DNA of 41,316 bases from Pirellulales bacterium (GTDB lineage Bacteria > Planctomycetota > Planctomycetia > Pirellulales > Thermoguttaceae). The translations under genes were made by a program, and so were the position numbers. How positions within the stretch are numbered: the first letter of the stretch is position 1; every line of letters begins with the position of its first letter. The stretch covers positions 1 through 41,316 of the forward strand of contig JAFGPV010000154.1 in assembly GCA_016936015.1 (NCBI GenBank), given 5' to 3'. The notes below the pieces were generated by a model. It was not told the DNA's origin. It did not search any database and saw only the letters and a list, made by a program, of their open reading frames with translations. Positions 24,962 through 38,800 of the stretch are shown piece by piece.

Positions 24962-25582
24962 ATGCGATCGTTCCAAAAATTTGGATTGTTGTCTTTAGGT
25001 CTTTTTTTGCTCACGATGTCCGCTTGTTACGATTCGACGGTCCCGCTTTCGCAACCGGAGCAAGCGCAGCTCGACAAGGGATTGCTCGGCGTCTGGAAGG
25101 TCTCGCAGGAGAACGGGATCGTCCGTTACTATCACCTGGGCCGGGCGGGAGAAGGTTATCCCTCGGGATTGATGCGGCTGGTGATGATCGACCACCATCC
25201 GGACGGCGAGATGTCCGTCCCGACCGAGAACGCCGTTTTCGTCTGTTTTCCAACGACGCTCGGCAAGCGGCATTTCCTGAACGTGACCGCTTTTGAAAAA
25301 AAAGACCGGAAGGCAATCGCGGCGTCGGGCTGGAAATCGAAGTATTGGATCTATGAATATCAACTCGATGGCGACAAAGTCAAATTCGCGGGCATGGATT
25401 ACGACAAAAAGAAAGCGGCCGTCAAGTCCGGTAAAATCCGCGGCGAAATTAAGGAGAAAAATGACGGCGGCGCGGATGTCTATTTTACCGATACCCCGAA
25501 GAATCTGGCCGACTTCATCACCTCGAACGCCGCAAAAGACCTCTTCAAGTGGAACAAGGAGGAAGCGGTGCGCGTGAAATAA
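24962..25582 (+). CDS. Predicted lipoprotein of unknown function
   Basis: A 206-residue protein with a lipoprotein signal (FGLLSLGLFLLTMSAC, lipid-modified Cys22 expected). The mature part starts YDSTVPLSQPEQAQLDKGLLGVWK, reminiscent of small lipocalin-like or copper-resistance-type proteins that open with a GxW motif, but no family is claimed. Lysine-rich C-terminal half (DYDKKKAAVKSGKIRGEIKE). A very strong RBS, AAGGAGGAAG, sits directly upstream, suggesting high expression as a single gene. Confidence 0.82.
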   Translation: MRSFQKFGLLSLGLFLLTMSACYDSTVPLSQPEQAQLDKGLLGVWKVSQENGIVRYYHLGRAGEGYPSGLMRLVMIDHHPDGEMSVPTENAVFVCFPTTLGKRHFLNVTAFEKKDRKAIAASGWKSKYWIYEYQLDGDKVKFAGMDYDKKKAAVKSGKIRGEIKEKNDGGADVYFTDTPKNLADFITSNAAKDLFKWNKEEAVRVK

Positions 25583-25937
25583 CCGTCCTGGAAAACGAGC
25601 GGCATTCTGTGCCTCTGGAAATCTCCACCTCTATATCCGATTGCTCATTTTGCCAAGATTGGCACTTTTCTGTGTTCGTCGGGTGATGGGAGATATGCGA
25701 ATTGTGACGATTAAGCCGACGTGAGTTCGTCAGGTCTTGGTCCATGAAGGATCGCGAAGACCTTCCTTTCCTGCAGAAGCGGAAGTCCCCTTCAATCTGT
25801 CGCTTTCGAGCGTGGTTTGCGTCGTGCGTGTTTTTCTGACGAGTCGGGTCGTTGAGGTCAACACAAGCTATGATTTTATGTGGTTTGTCCACGTATCGGC
25901 AATGGCTGAGGGACCGAGGTGGAAGGACGAGGAATAG
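25583..25937. other. Intergenic region before the hybrid kinase
   Basis: A 355-base gap. A short stem TGCCA-AGAT-TGGCA followed by CTTTTCTGT (25651-25672) could terminate the lipoprotein transcript. The right end has GGAAGGACGAGGA before the kinase ATG. No gene, RNA or promoter pair could be supported. Confidence 0.4.
25651..25672 (+). terminator. Weak terminator candidate after the lipoprotein gene
   Basis: A 5-bp stem (TGCCA/TGGCA) with a 4-base loop followed by CTTTTCTGT. The stem is short, so this is a low-confidence call. Confidence 0.3.
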
Positions 25938-29547
<3,610 letters not shown>

Positions 29548-29555
<8 letters not shown>

Positions 29556-30720
29556 CCTGAAAATCAACCTGATCGGCTGCGACGAGGATGTACTGCCGCA
29601 TATTCGTCGGGAAATCATCAAGTGCAACGCCGAGATTGACGCCGAATTCGCCGACGCCCAACAGGCCTTGCAAAAACTGCGATTGGACGAGAATGAAATG
29701 CGGCTGTTCATCGTCCACGTCAATTCGCCGGATGAACTGTCGCAGTTAAGGCAACTGAGCGGCACGTTCGTCGGGAGGCCCATTCTGGCCCTGGTCGACG
29801 GCAGCGGAGACTCCTCTCTCGTGCTGAAGGCCATGCGGTCCGGCGCCGCCCAAGTGGTAACAATGCCCCTGCAGTCCGAGGACTTCCGGGAAGCGATGGA
29901 TTGCATTGCCCTCCAGTTCGGCTCGGCGTCCGGCCGCGCAAAAATTCTCGCCGTCTGCGGAACGACGGGAGGATGCGGATGCACGACTCTGGCCGTCAAC
30001 TTCGCCTGTGAAATGGGCGTCATGAAACAAGTCCCCTGCATCTTGGCGGAGCTTTCTCTCCGCATGGGCGTCCTGGCGAATCACTTGGACGTGCGTCCCC
30101 GCTACACTACGGCCGATCTGCTGGCGGAGATCAACCGCCTGGACAGCTACGTCGTGCAACAGGCCCTGACCAACGTCGCGGAGAACGTTTTCATCCTGCC
30201 CGGCCCTTATGAATCCATCCAACCCTGCGAGAGCTCCGTCGAGGACGTCCTGAAGCTGATCGACCTGACAAGGCACTTGGCCTCGATCGTGATCCTGGAC
30301 GTCCCTTGCCTTTACGACGACCTTCACTTCCGCGTGCTTTCCTTGGCTGACCAAGTCGTTCTCGTCGTCGAACAGCAGGTGGCCTCGGTCCGTGGAGCGA
30401 GCATGATTTGTAATATGCTTCAAGAGCGCCGTCCCATCATCATTATTAACCGATACAATCCGAAGATCGAAGGTTTTTCGGCGGGCAAGCTTCGCGATTT
30501 GTTGCAACCGCGCAATCTCTGGACGGTTGCCGAGGAGGAATCCGTCGTTGCCGCCACCAATAACGGTCGTCCCCTGCGATTGGAAAATCCGCGATCCCGT
30601 GCCTTGGCCGATATCGACCAGATCATTGAACAACTGTTCCCCGAATATGCGAATAAAAACGTTAAGAAAAACCCGTTTGGTATTTTTGGGCGGCTGACTC
30701 GCGCCCTGGCCCGTTCATAA
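29548..30720 (+). CDS. CpaE/TadZ-like pseudoreceiver plus MinD-type P-loop protein
   Basis: A 390-residue protein. I chose ATG 29548, preceded by GGGAG seven bases upstream; a longer in-frame ORF from 29362 lies wholly inside the kinase gene. Residues 1-125 have a receiver-like fold without the phospho-acceptor (LFIVHVNSP where Asp is expected). Residues 130-370 are MinD/ParA-like, with a deviant Walker A GTTGGCGCTT (138-147) in which both lysines are missing, as often in CpaE/TadZ, then VILDVPCLYDD and ADQVVLVVEQQ. CpaE/TadZ proteins localise Tad pilus machinery, yet no tad genes are here. The 8-base overlap with the kinase and 12-base gap to the receiver point to one signalling operon. ATPase activity is doubtful. 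Confidence 0.85.
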
Positions 30721-30732
30721 AGGATCAAGACT

Positions 30733-31194
30733 ATGCCTTCCGCTCCGATCCGCGTATTGCACGTCGAGGACAACCGCATCCAGCAGGCGCTGGTCGCCCG
30801 CCACTTGGCGACCGTCGAGGAATACCAGTTCACAATCCACCATGTGTCCGGCGAAGAAGCCGCGGTCGAGACCTTCCGGCAAGGCGGCTACGATCTTGTG
30901 ATCCTCGACTACCACCTCGACCAAGGCGACGGCTTGAATTGCCTCCGCCGGATTCGCCGGGCCGATGCGATCGTACCCATCGTTGCCGTTTCGGGAGTTG
31001 CCACCTCCGAAATTGCCTCGCAACTCATTGAAGCGGGCGCCGACGACTATCTCGGGAAAAAAACGCTGGATAGCGAAACGCTCGGTCAGAGCGTGCGCAA
31101 CGTCCTTGCTCGGGCGAAGGCTTTCCGGTCCCGATTCTCGGCGTTGGAGCATTGCGGGGGCTTCGCCGTATACACTCCGGCGGCGCGTGAATGA
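30733..31194 (+). CDS. Stand-alone response regulator receiver protein
   Basis: A 153-residue protein made of a single receiver domain: acidic pair in VLHVEDNRIQ, phospho-acceptor Asp in LVILDYHLDQGDG, conserved Ser/Thr region VAVSGVA, and the lysine in ADDYLGKKTL. A 25-residue C-terminal extension has no known output domain. It lies 12 bases after the CpaE-like gene with AAAGGA before the ATG. The most economical role is to accept phosphate from the HPt domain of the hybrid kinase at 25938-29555; DNA-binding output is absent, so it probably acts by protein contact. Confidence 0.92.
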   Translation: MPSAPIRVLHVEDNRIQQALVARHLATVEEYQFTIHHVSGEEAAVETFRQGGYDLVILDYHLDQGDGLNCLRRIRRADAIVPIVAVSGVATSEIASQLIEAGADDYLGKKTLDSETLGQSVRNVLARAKAFRSRFSALEHCGGFAVYTPAARE

Positions 31195-31322
31195 TTTCGA
31201 CGAGAATCCTCGTGTTGTCCCTCTCCGATTCCCTTCTCCCTTCGAGAGCATCACCTCTCCGTGTAGCGTCATTTCGCCGAGAAAATGCGGTAAATACGCC
31301 GCCAGAGACACTCTAGGGAAGT

Positions 31323-33023
31323 CTAATCGTTTTTCGACCGGTTGGTGTGGCTCGATTGGGAAATCGCCTTCGAAATCGCCCGCCAGAGTCGGAGTCCCAA
31401 AAGGACGCTGACCACGGTGCCGGCCAGGCCGGGCGCGGAAATTTGAGGAATTTTTATCCACGGGAGATAGATCAGCGGCGGGACGTCCCGGCTCAGCAAG
31501 AGCGCGGAGCCGACGAACAACGCGCTGGTGATCAGTCCCAGCACCAGGCGGTTGACGGAGGGCTCCAGGCCGCGGTGGTCGAGGTGGACGTCGAACTTGC
31601 CGGATTGCACCTGCTCGAAAATATCGGTCACGCCGCGGGGGATATGTTCGATCATCCGCTCCACTTCGGCAAAGACCCGCCGCATCTTCCGCAGCCGGCG
31701 GACCGGCGAGAACCGCTGCCAGAGCAGTTTCGAGCGGTAGGGCCGCATCATCTCCACCAGGTTGAACTTGGGATTGGCAAAACGGGCGGTCCCTTCCAGG
31801 GTGATCAGCGCCTTGATGAGCATGGCGATCCGCGCCGGGAGCATGATCTGGTAGCGGCGGATCGTTTCGGTGATTTCACGCAGGGCGCCGCTCAAGTCGA
31901 ACTGATCGAGCGGCTGATTGGTGTAATGGGCCAGGAAGTCGGCCACGTCGAGCGTCAACGAGGGCCGGTCCAAGTCGGTCGGCGCCTTGCCCATCCGCAG
32001 GATCATGGCCGTCAGTTGCTCGGCGTCCTGATCGCTCAGGGCCATGAGCATCTCGCTGAGGTCCTCGTGCAGCCGATCGTCGATCCGCCCGACCATGCCG
32101 AAGTCCAGCAGCCCGATGACGCAGTCGCGGAGCACCAGGATGTTGCCCGGGTGGGGATCGGCGTGATAGAAGCCGTGGTCGAAGATCATCGCCAGGCAGA
32201 CGGCGGCGCCGCGCCGGGCAATTTCCTCCCGATCGCAGCCGGGCGGGGGCGTCTGCTGCAAGTCGGCCAGCTTGACGCCCTCGATCAACTCCATCGTCAG
32301 CATCCGTCGGGAGGAATACTCCGGATAGGGCCGGGGGAAATGGACCAGCGGATTGTTGCGGAAATCGCAGATGAACTGCTGAAGATTCCGCAGTTCCCGG
32401 CTGAAGTCCAACTCGTGGCGGATCGATCGCTGGAATTCCGCTACGATGGCCCGGGGACGGTAGTTCTGGAATTCGGCCGACATCTCGGCCAACTGGGCCA
32501 GCCCGGCCAGGATCTCCAAATCGACGTTGAGTTTCTTCTCGATGTCGGCGTGGAGGATTTTGACGACGACGGATTGCCCCTCGGGAAGTCGGGCGCGGTG
32601 CACTTGCCCAATCGAGGCGGAGGCCAGCGCCTGATCGTCGAATTCGGCAAAGACCTCTTCCACGGGCTGGCCTAGTTCGCCTTGTAAAATTTTGCGGACG
32701 GCGGCGGGGGGATCGGCCGGGGCGTCGCTTTGCAGGTGCTGCAACTCCTCGGCCAGGACGTTGCCCACGAGGTCGGGACGGGTGCTGAGCAATTGACCCA
32801 ACTTGATAAATGTCGGCCCCAACTCGGCAAAGGCCAGCCGGAGCCGGGTTTCCCAGCGGAGCCGGGCGATGGCCTTGTCGCCGGGAGCCTTCAAAAAGTC
32901 CTTGACAAAGTCCGGCCCCAACCGCCCGATCCACGCCGCCAACTCGTACTTGATCAGCACCCGGACGATCTCGGTCCAGCGGTTGACGTGTCGATAGATT
33001 TGGGGGATCGAAGTGATCCGCAT
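31323..33023 (-). CDS. ABC1/AarF/UbiB family atypical kinase
   Basis: A 566-residue protein. Family motifs appear in order: the KxGQ motif in FIKLGQLLSTR (about 72-82), the alanine-rich loop replacement ASIGQVHRA, the lysine in VVVKILHAD, HADPHPGNIL (about 286) and LLDFGMVG (about 304). Two membrane helices lie at the C-terminus (LVLGLITSALFVGSALLL and GLAGTVVSVLLGLRLW), as in UbiB. Known members are ATPases needed for ubiquinone or isoprenoid-lipid metabolism; no quinone genes are adjacent. The gene stands alone, convergent with the receiver gene and divergent in layout from none of its partners. RBS is weak. Confidence 0.9.
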   Translation of the reverse strand: MRITSIPQIYRHVNRWTEIVRVLIKYELAAWIGRLGPDFVKDFLKAPGDKAIARLRWETRLRLAFAELGPTFIKLGQLLSTRPDLVGNVLAEELQHLQSDAPADPPAAVRKILQGELGQPVEEVFAEFDDQALASASIGQVHRARLPEGQSVVVKILHADIEKKLNVDLEILAGLAQLAEMSAEFQNYRPRAIVAEFQRSIRHELDFSRELRNLQQFICDFRNNPLVHFPRPYPEYSSRRMLTMELIEGVKLADLQQTPPPGCDREEIARRGAAVCLAMIFDHGFYHADPHPGNILVLRDCVIGLLDFGMVGRIDDRLHEDLSEMLMALSDQDAEQLTAMILRMGKAPTDLDRPSLTLDVADFLAHYTNQPLDQFDLSGALREITETIRRYQIMLPARIAMLIKALITLEGTARFANPKFNLVEMMRPYRSKLLWQRFSPVRRLRKMRRVFAEVERMIEHIPRGVTDIFEQVQSGKFDVHLDHRGLEPSVNRLVLGLITSALFVGSALLLSRDVPPLIYLPWIKIPQISAPGLAGTVVSVLLGLRLWRAISKAISQSSHTNRSKND

Positions 33024-33196
33024 GGGGGTGTTTCCAGAGTAAATGGAGGTTGTCCTTTTAGTGTAATCCGGGGATCGAAAATTGCCAATCCGGAGGAAAC
33101 ACCGCCCCCCCTCTCGGTGGAGTGAATGCCTGGAGAATGCGTGAAGATACGTTTTTTTCCGGATTACGATTGGCCGGGCACTTTTCGCCGCGGAAA

Positions 33197-34108
33197 CTAG
33201 GCGTCCTCTTTCTTGCGTCGATAACCGCTGGGAGAAATATTCTCATGCTGGAGAAAGGCAATCCTCATCCGTTCCGCCGTGGGAAAACCCGAAATGTGCG
33301 CCACCGTTTTTACGGGCAAATCGGTCTCTTTCAGGAGACGCTTGGCGCGGCTGAGGCGGCAGTTGTTGATTTCCTCCAAGACGGTTCGGCCCAGCGCCGC
33401 CCGAAAGTGGCGAACCAGCGTCCGCCGGGTGACTGACAATTGCCCGGCCAATTGCGCCACGGAAATAATGCGGTGGCTGTAGGTCCAGATCGTCTCGATC
33501 GCCCGGGTTACCAGGGGATCGCCGACGTGATCCAATTCCCGATTGCTCAAGCCGCCGGGAGAAAGTGATTTGTCCGGGTCTAGATCTATCGCCTCCGCCA
33601 GGAGCGCCATGGTGTAGATCGACAACAAGATCGAGTTCTGTGAAGGATTGGCGTGGATATTTTTCAGAATCCGATCGAAACTTTTCACAAGTTTTCGTTC
33701 GTTCCGGACGGTCCAAAGCAACTTATCCGGGGAAATGACGCGGTGTTTCAGCAGCCGGTGGCCGATCTCCCCGTTGAACCCGATCCACCGCGTGGTCCAG
33801 CCCGTGACGGGATCGCGCCGATAGCGGTGCCAGACGCCCGGCAACAGCATGAGCACCGAACCGGATTGGATTTTGACCTCACCCGTCAATTTCGAGTCAA
33901 AGGTTCCCTGCCCGTCCGTGATCAGAATCAACTGGAACTCCGGCAGGATTCGTCCTCGGCCCCACTCGAAGTAATAGAGCCAGGGATGTCCCCGCGGCAG
34001 CGAGGCTTCGCCGGGGCGGATCACGGTTCGGCCCGCTCCCGTTACATAAATCCCCCACTTCATGGCTTCATCGTTGACGGGCAGATAGTGGTAGAAGCGA
34101 CTGGACAT
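33197..34108 (-). CDS. AraC-family transcriptional regulator
   Basis: A 303-residue protein from ATG 34108 (MSSRFYHYLPVNDEAMK), preceded by GGGAGATT; a longer frame from 34174 has no ribosome site. The N-terminal half is a cupin-type sensor (FQLILITDGQGTF, GSVLMLLPGVWHRYRRDPVTGWT), as in sugar-responsive AraC proteins. The C-terminal 100 residues hold two helix-turn-helix motifs (VAQLAGQLSVTRRTLVRHFRA and VKTVAHISGFPTAERMRIAF) and the closing SGYRRK. It is a likely local regulator of the divergent PEP-CTERM gene at 34719, since a 14-bp palindrome lies between them, but this is inference. The effector is probably a sugar or related metabolite. Confidence 0.9.
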   Translation of the reverse strand: MSSRFYHYLPVNDEAMKWGIYVTGAGRTVIRPGEASLPRGHPWLYYFEWGRGRILPEFQLILITDGQGTFDSKLTGEVKIQSGSVLMLLPGVWHRYRRDPVTGWTTRWIGFNGEIGHRLLKHRVISPDKLLWTVRNERKLVKSFDRILKNIHANPSQNSILLSIYTMALLAEAIDLDPDKSLSPGGLSNRELDHVGDPLVTRAIETIWTYSHRIISVAQLAGQLSVTRRTLVRHFRAALGRTVLEEINNCRLSRAKRLLKETDLPVKTVAHISGFPTAERMRIAFLQHENISPSGYRRKKEDA

Positions 34109-34718
34109 GATGGAATCTCCCACAAGGATCATAACAAAATCGGATCGAAAACAGAAAGGCTGGCACCTCCACATTGAGGAGGAATACGGATTCTAATGGT
34201 ACCGGAAGGCTGTCCCATAAGATGGGCTATTAGGGTCTCATCACACGTCATACGGGTTTTCAATACACCCATCGGCGAATGCCTGACTTTTCCAAAATTC
34301 AGCCGACAATTCAAGGCTCTTTTGCGAATGGAGACACCGGTGATCGACGTCGTAAAACAAAGGACAAGGTTCGGCAATAATGACCCATAACAAGGGAACA
34401 TTATGCTTCGGATTGTTCGACTCCTTGGGTATATTAGAGTTAGTGTCCAACGGAAAATAAAGCCTTCAATGTCCAGGGAATTCCGCTTTATTTCACTTAT
34501 CTTGAATTGCGAGGCAGCGACAGGAGTGAGAAGAGGTTGGGTCGGCACGAAGGCAACGAATGCAAGCCTCTGTTGAAATACTTTAAACGCCTGACCCACT
34601 GTTTTTGTAATCCAGTTGAGCAATCGATACGCTGTACTACCTTTACACGTGTAAAAGTGCGTGTAGGAATTGCTCGTCTCATCAATGCTGATCCTCTTTG
34701 AGAAAGGAGAATTAACTG
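34109..34718. other. Long divergent intergenic region
   Basis: A 610-base gap between the AraC gene and the PEP-CTERM gene. It holds the 14-bp palindrome at 34642-34655, a weak TTGAGC-N16-TACCTT pair just before it (34616-34643), and a good AAAGGAG RBS for the plus-strand gene. I recognise no coding remnant or RNA. Confidence 0.45.
34642..34655. promoter_or_regulatory. Perfect 14-bp palindrome TTTACACGTGTAAA, candidate operator
   Basis: A perfect palindrome with no loop, 63 bases before the PEP-CTERM start and just downstream of a weak -10-like hexamer, so a bound protein would block transcription. Its form resembles operators of LacI- or GntR-type dimers more than AraC direct repeats. Confidence 0.45.
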
Positions 34719-35645
34719 ATGAAAGCTCGTTTTCTGCTTTTTTTTCTATGTAGCATGGCGTTGCTGGCCGGATCCGCCTACGCCGACGTGATCGCCGATT
34801 TCACCAACGGCAACGACAACACGACGTTCGTGGATGCCTTTCATGGCATCGCCGGCGGCGGTTGGTCGGGACCTTGGGAGGAAAGTAACAACGGGAAAGG
34901 CACCGTGACGAACACGGCGGACAACTCCAATCCCATCTCGGGCGGCGGCTACTACCTGAGCTGCAAGGTCGAGGCAGACGGGACCGACGACGACGTTCGA
35001 TCGGGCGTGGGGCGCAACCATGGGGCCGGCGTCGACGGGACGGTCCCCCTGCAAATTATCGAGTTCGATTATCGTCTCGACGAGGACGTGACCGGCGAAG
35101 GCTCCACGTTCAACACGTACCAGGATCGTTACACGATCGAGGACGGTCCCGCGGGGACAAGCACTCCTTCTTCCTCGGCGACCTGGCAGATTTTCGGCTA
35201 CGGCGGCACGGGCGACTACTGCCCCGCGGGCCGTGAAATGGAGTGGACCTTCTGTGACGGAACCAATAGCTCTTCGGGAAGCCTCACTTCCGCCACGTGG
35301 GCGGACACGGACGTTCCGCTGGTGGGCGGGGCTGTGTACCACTTCACGGTCTACCTGGACACGGTTACACAGACCTGGGACGCCACGGTCAGTACGACCA
35401 TCGATGAAACGGAGTACTCGTACGATTCCAATGAGGATTATCCGGACGGCATGGGTTGGCGCCGTAACGCGATCATGGGCAATTACATCCACTTCACGGC
35501 GCGGACCTATGACGCGGGCAACGTGCCGGACGACGTGCGTGAGTTTTCCGTGGATAACATCCGCATCATCCCCGAGCCTTCGACGCTCGTCCTGCTGTGC
35601 ATGGGTTTGCTCGGACTGGCGGCCTACGGGCGGCGCCACCGGTAG
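34719..35645 (+). CDS. PEP-CTERM secreted protein of unknown function
   Basis: A 308-residue protein with a signal peptide (FLLFFLCSMALLAGSAYA-DV) and a C-terminal sorting signal (PEPSTLVLLCMGLLGLA then GRRHR). The middle is Gly/Asp/Thr-rich with a probable beta-sandwich, ending in the typical FSVDNIRIIPEPS transition used by secreted PEP-CTERM proteins with lectin-like domains. No catalytic motif is seen. RBS AAAGGAG lies upstream and a strong terminator follows the stop by 42 bases, so it is a single-gene unit. The candidate operator at 34642-34655 may control it. Confidence 0.85.
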   Translation: MKARFLLFFLCSMALLAGSAYADVIADFTNGNDNTTFVDAFHGIAGGGWSGPWEESNNGKGTVTNTADNSNPISGGGYYLSCKVEADGTDDDVRSGVGRNHGAGVDGTVPLQIIEFDYRLDEDVTGEGSTFNTYQDRYTIEDGPAGTSTPSSSATWQIFGYGGTGDYCPAGREMEWTFCDGTNSSSGSLTSATWADTDVPLVGGAVYHFTVYLDTVTQTWDATVSTTIDETEYSYDSNEDYPDGMGWRRNAIMGNYIHFTARTYDAGNVPDDVREFSVDNIRIIPEPSTLVLLCMGLLGLAAYGRRHR

Positions 35646-35687
35646 ACGGCATTTTAAGAAACGCGTTTGACGCGAAAGAGGAAGGCG

Positions 35688-35725
35688 CCCGCATCTCTCC
35701 TTATTGGAGAGATGCGGGTTTTTTT
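35688..35725 (+). terminator. Strong intrinsic terminator
   Basis: A perfect 13-bp stem (CCCGCATCTCTCC / GGAGAGATGCGGG) with a 5-base loop is followed by seven T residues. It lies 42 bases after the PEP-CTERM stop and also separates it from the convergent gene at 35805. Confidence 0.93.
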
Positions 35726-35804
35726 ATCAGGAACTCTTTGCCGTCGGTTCAAAGCGGAACGGACACGGATCATCCAGGTTCCAGGAAGCGGCCGGATACC
35801 GCCT

Positions 35805-38800
35805 CTACCGTTTACCATATTTGTAAATCATCCCGGCGAACACGGCCAGCGCCAGCAAAAGCCAAGTGCTCGGCTCGGGCACCGGCATCGAGGCGGCCGC
35901 CGCGTGCGGGGGCGGCATTATCCCGATGTTCAAGGAATTTTGCGTGATCGACGTGGCGGTCAGCGTCGTCGTTCCGCTGCCCCCATCCCAGACCCACGTG
36001 TCGCCGGTGCCGAAAATCACGTCGACTTTTTTCGCTCCCTCCGAAATCTCCAGGCCGATGCCGCTGCCGTCGCTCTGGCTGTTGTTCTCGATGTCCAGCG
36101 AGAAGTTCGTCGTCGTATCAGTAAACGGATCGGCCATGCCTTTGGCGACCAAGGTGCCATCGACGATCCGCAGCAGCGTCGAGGAATTGACCGAGACGGC
36201 GGCGCCCTGCTGGCGGTTGAACTCCACCGTGCCGGTGTCGATTTTTTCAGTCAGCCCGGACCAGGCGGTGTAGCCGGTGCCCAGGATCGACCAGGTTTGT
36301 TGGATCAGCGTAAAGCTATAAGGGAAAGGAGAGGGAGTAGGCGAGGCCTCGGCGCCGTCGATCCGCACGGGATTCGCCGTGTTGAGATTATTGAAGTTGA
36401 CTTCGCCGAAGACCGGATTTTGCGAGCTGCCGTAGAAAGTCGTGCCGTCATTGAGGATCAGATTAAAGCCTGCCTCTTGCGGCAGGACGTTCAGTCCCGC
36501 AGCCATCCCCCCGCCGCTCGACATGTACACGGTAACGTCCTGAAGGACCAGGGCCCCGTCGCCTCGGCTCATGTCCGCGGGCATCTGGGCGGCCGCCGGC
36601 GCCATGTTCCGCGACAAGTGGACGAAATTGTTGCCCTGAATCCCGTCCATGTCCTGCCCGATGAACGATACAGTACCTAAGATTTCGTTGGGCACGGCGC
36701 CGTGAGTCCGGAACAAGGCATCGTCTTCGATGTAAACCGTGCTCGATGTGGTTTGCATGGAGACCAGGCAGCGGAAACCATAGGCGGGATCGGTGTCGGG
36801 AATTCCCAAGCCGGCCGGGACGGGACGGACCGTCAAGTCGCCGTCGTTAAAGATGACCGGTCCCGAGTCGCCCACTCCGGGATTAACGGGCATTTGATTG
36901 ACGATGGTCATGCCGGCGGTCAGTTTCAGTCCCCAGGCGTTGGCGCTGCCGAGATTCGGCGGAAACAACGACTCGTACCGCAAAGTGCCTTTGCCGTCTT
37001 TTTCAAGGTACGCTCCCGGGTTCCACGCAAAGTCGAACGGCCGACCCAGCCACGTGTTTACCTGATCAGCGACCTCGATCACGCTGCCGCAATTCTTGAC
37101 GGTGTCGGGTGTTCCGTCGGTATTGATTTTGATCGGCGCGTCAAGATACACGTCAAGGGGCATGGGCTGCATGGGGGCGATACGGAGCCGTCCGCCGTTG
37201 AGAATGGCGATCGGCGGCTGTCCGTCCGGAGATCCCTCGATGGCGTTCAACTGCGCTGCGCTGTCGATGACAATCGTCCCCCCGGCAATGATCGTCCCGC
37301 CGGTGTAGGTGTTGCCGCCGGGCGTTTGGCGCAGATCCAGGGTGCTGTTTTTCCCGGCCTTGTAAAGCAACACGGGTGTTTCGTATGGAAGATTATCGGT
37401 TATGTTAAACGTCGTAGTCATGGTTCCGGCGCTGTACTCGCCGCCCAGGCCGAGGACGTTCACCGTTTGGCCCGCGACGACAAGATCGGAGATCACGGTC
37501 GCGCCGTATTGGCCCGGAACGCCGGGAATCGTCACGTTGCCCGTCCAGCCGATCACACCGCCGTCCAGCATCAACGCATTGAACAAAGGTTGGCTGAACA
37601 AACCGTTATATCGGGCCTGGTACCAATAAAGATTCCAATTGCCACCGGCCGTGGGATCGAGGAGCAATTGCCCGGGCCCTTCCCACGCCGCCGGCGGCGC
37701 CGGGTTTTTATAAAGCGCTTGGGAAATCGTCTGATCGTAGGTGCCGAGACTGACCAGGGAAGTCCCATAGACGGAATTAATCTTCATCAATTGCAGCGTG
37801 CCGGCACGAATCAACGTCCGGCCCGTGTAGAGATTCGGCTCATCAGGATTGTCCTCCAGACCGGGATTCAATGCCACGCGGCCGGGCAACAGAGTGCCCG
37901 TGGTCCCCATCTCGAAATCGGTGGGGATTGGATCTTGTTCAATCGTAAAATCGTTTAATTGCGTATCCACGCGCAGCGTCCCGCCGCCGCCGCCAAAGTA
38001 ATAGATAAAAGGTCCCTGCAAATTATTATTGTAGGGCACGATTTGCGTCAGCAGTCCCTGCTGGTCTTGGAAGACCACACTAGCGTGCTTCCAGGGCAAG
38101 GGCTGTGGATCGAAACTGGCGTCGCCGCCCATGCTCGAACCGACGCGGAGATACGTCCATTGCCGAGCCGCCGAATCATAAAAGTTCGTGTCGATCGTCG
38201 GAGGTCCCGCCGTGGTCCAGCCGAAGTTCCACAAATCCACGTCCACCGCGCCGCACTGGCCGGGGGTTAAGGTGGCGGCCGGCTGAATCGCGAAAGGAGC
38301 GGAAAGGGGCAGATTGATCGTCGTGTCCCAGGCAATCCCCACGCCGGCGTCCATGCTCAATTGGAGACCTGGTCCTAGCGGCATGGTGTGCGGATTCGGC
38401 GGCCAACCGGGGGGAACCGGTGGATTGCCTGGATCGCCCAGCCGCAACACACCGGCGTTCACATTGGGCGCCACGGGCCAGGCCCCGCCGCCGTTGACGT
38501 ACCGCACCCACAACACGCCGGTGCCGCCTTTTTGGAATGTCGTCGTTGGGATGGTAAGGTTTTCGACGTTGACGTAATTATGCGCTTCCTGGAGCCGGTT
38601 CGCCCCGCTGACGTAACGGCTGCCGCCGCGATTCTCGGTAAGATTCCCGTTGTGGACCAACACGCCCATCATCTCGGGATTGTCAACGGGAAAGAACATG
38701 TTTTGTACGCACTGCGAGAAGCCGTTGTTGGTCCTCCCGGAGACCGTCATGGATGCCGTCGAGCCGAAATTCACGAAGGCATTGCCGCCGCGGACGATCA

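Noticed and set aside
34129-34623. A 164-codon minus-strand ORF upstream of the AraC gene
   Set aside because: No ribosome binding site, no recognisable domain, and it overlaps the start of the AraC frame; more likely non-coding.
36702-37958. A 418-codon plus-strand ORF and its neighbour at 35667-36680
   Set aside because: Both are antisense to the giant PEP-CTERM gene, which has a signal peptide, repeats and sorting tail on the minus strand.
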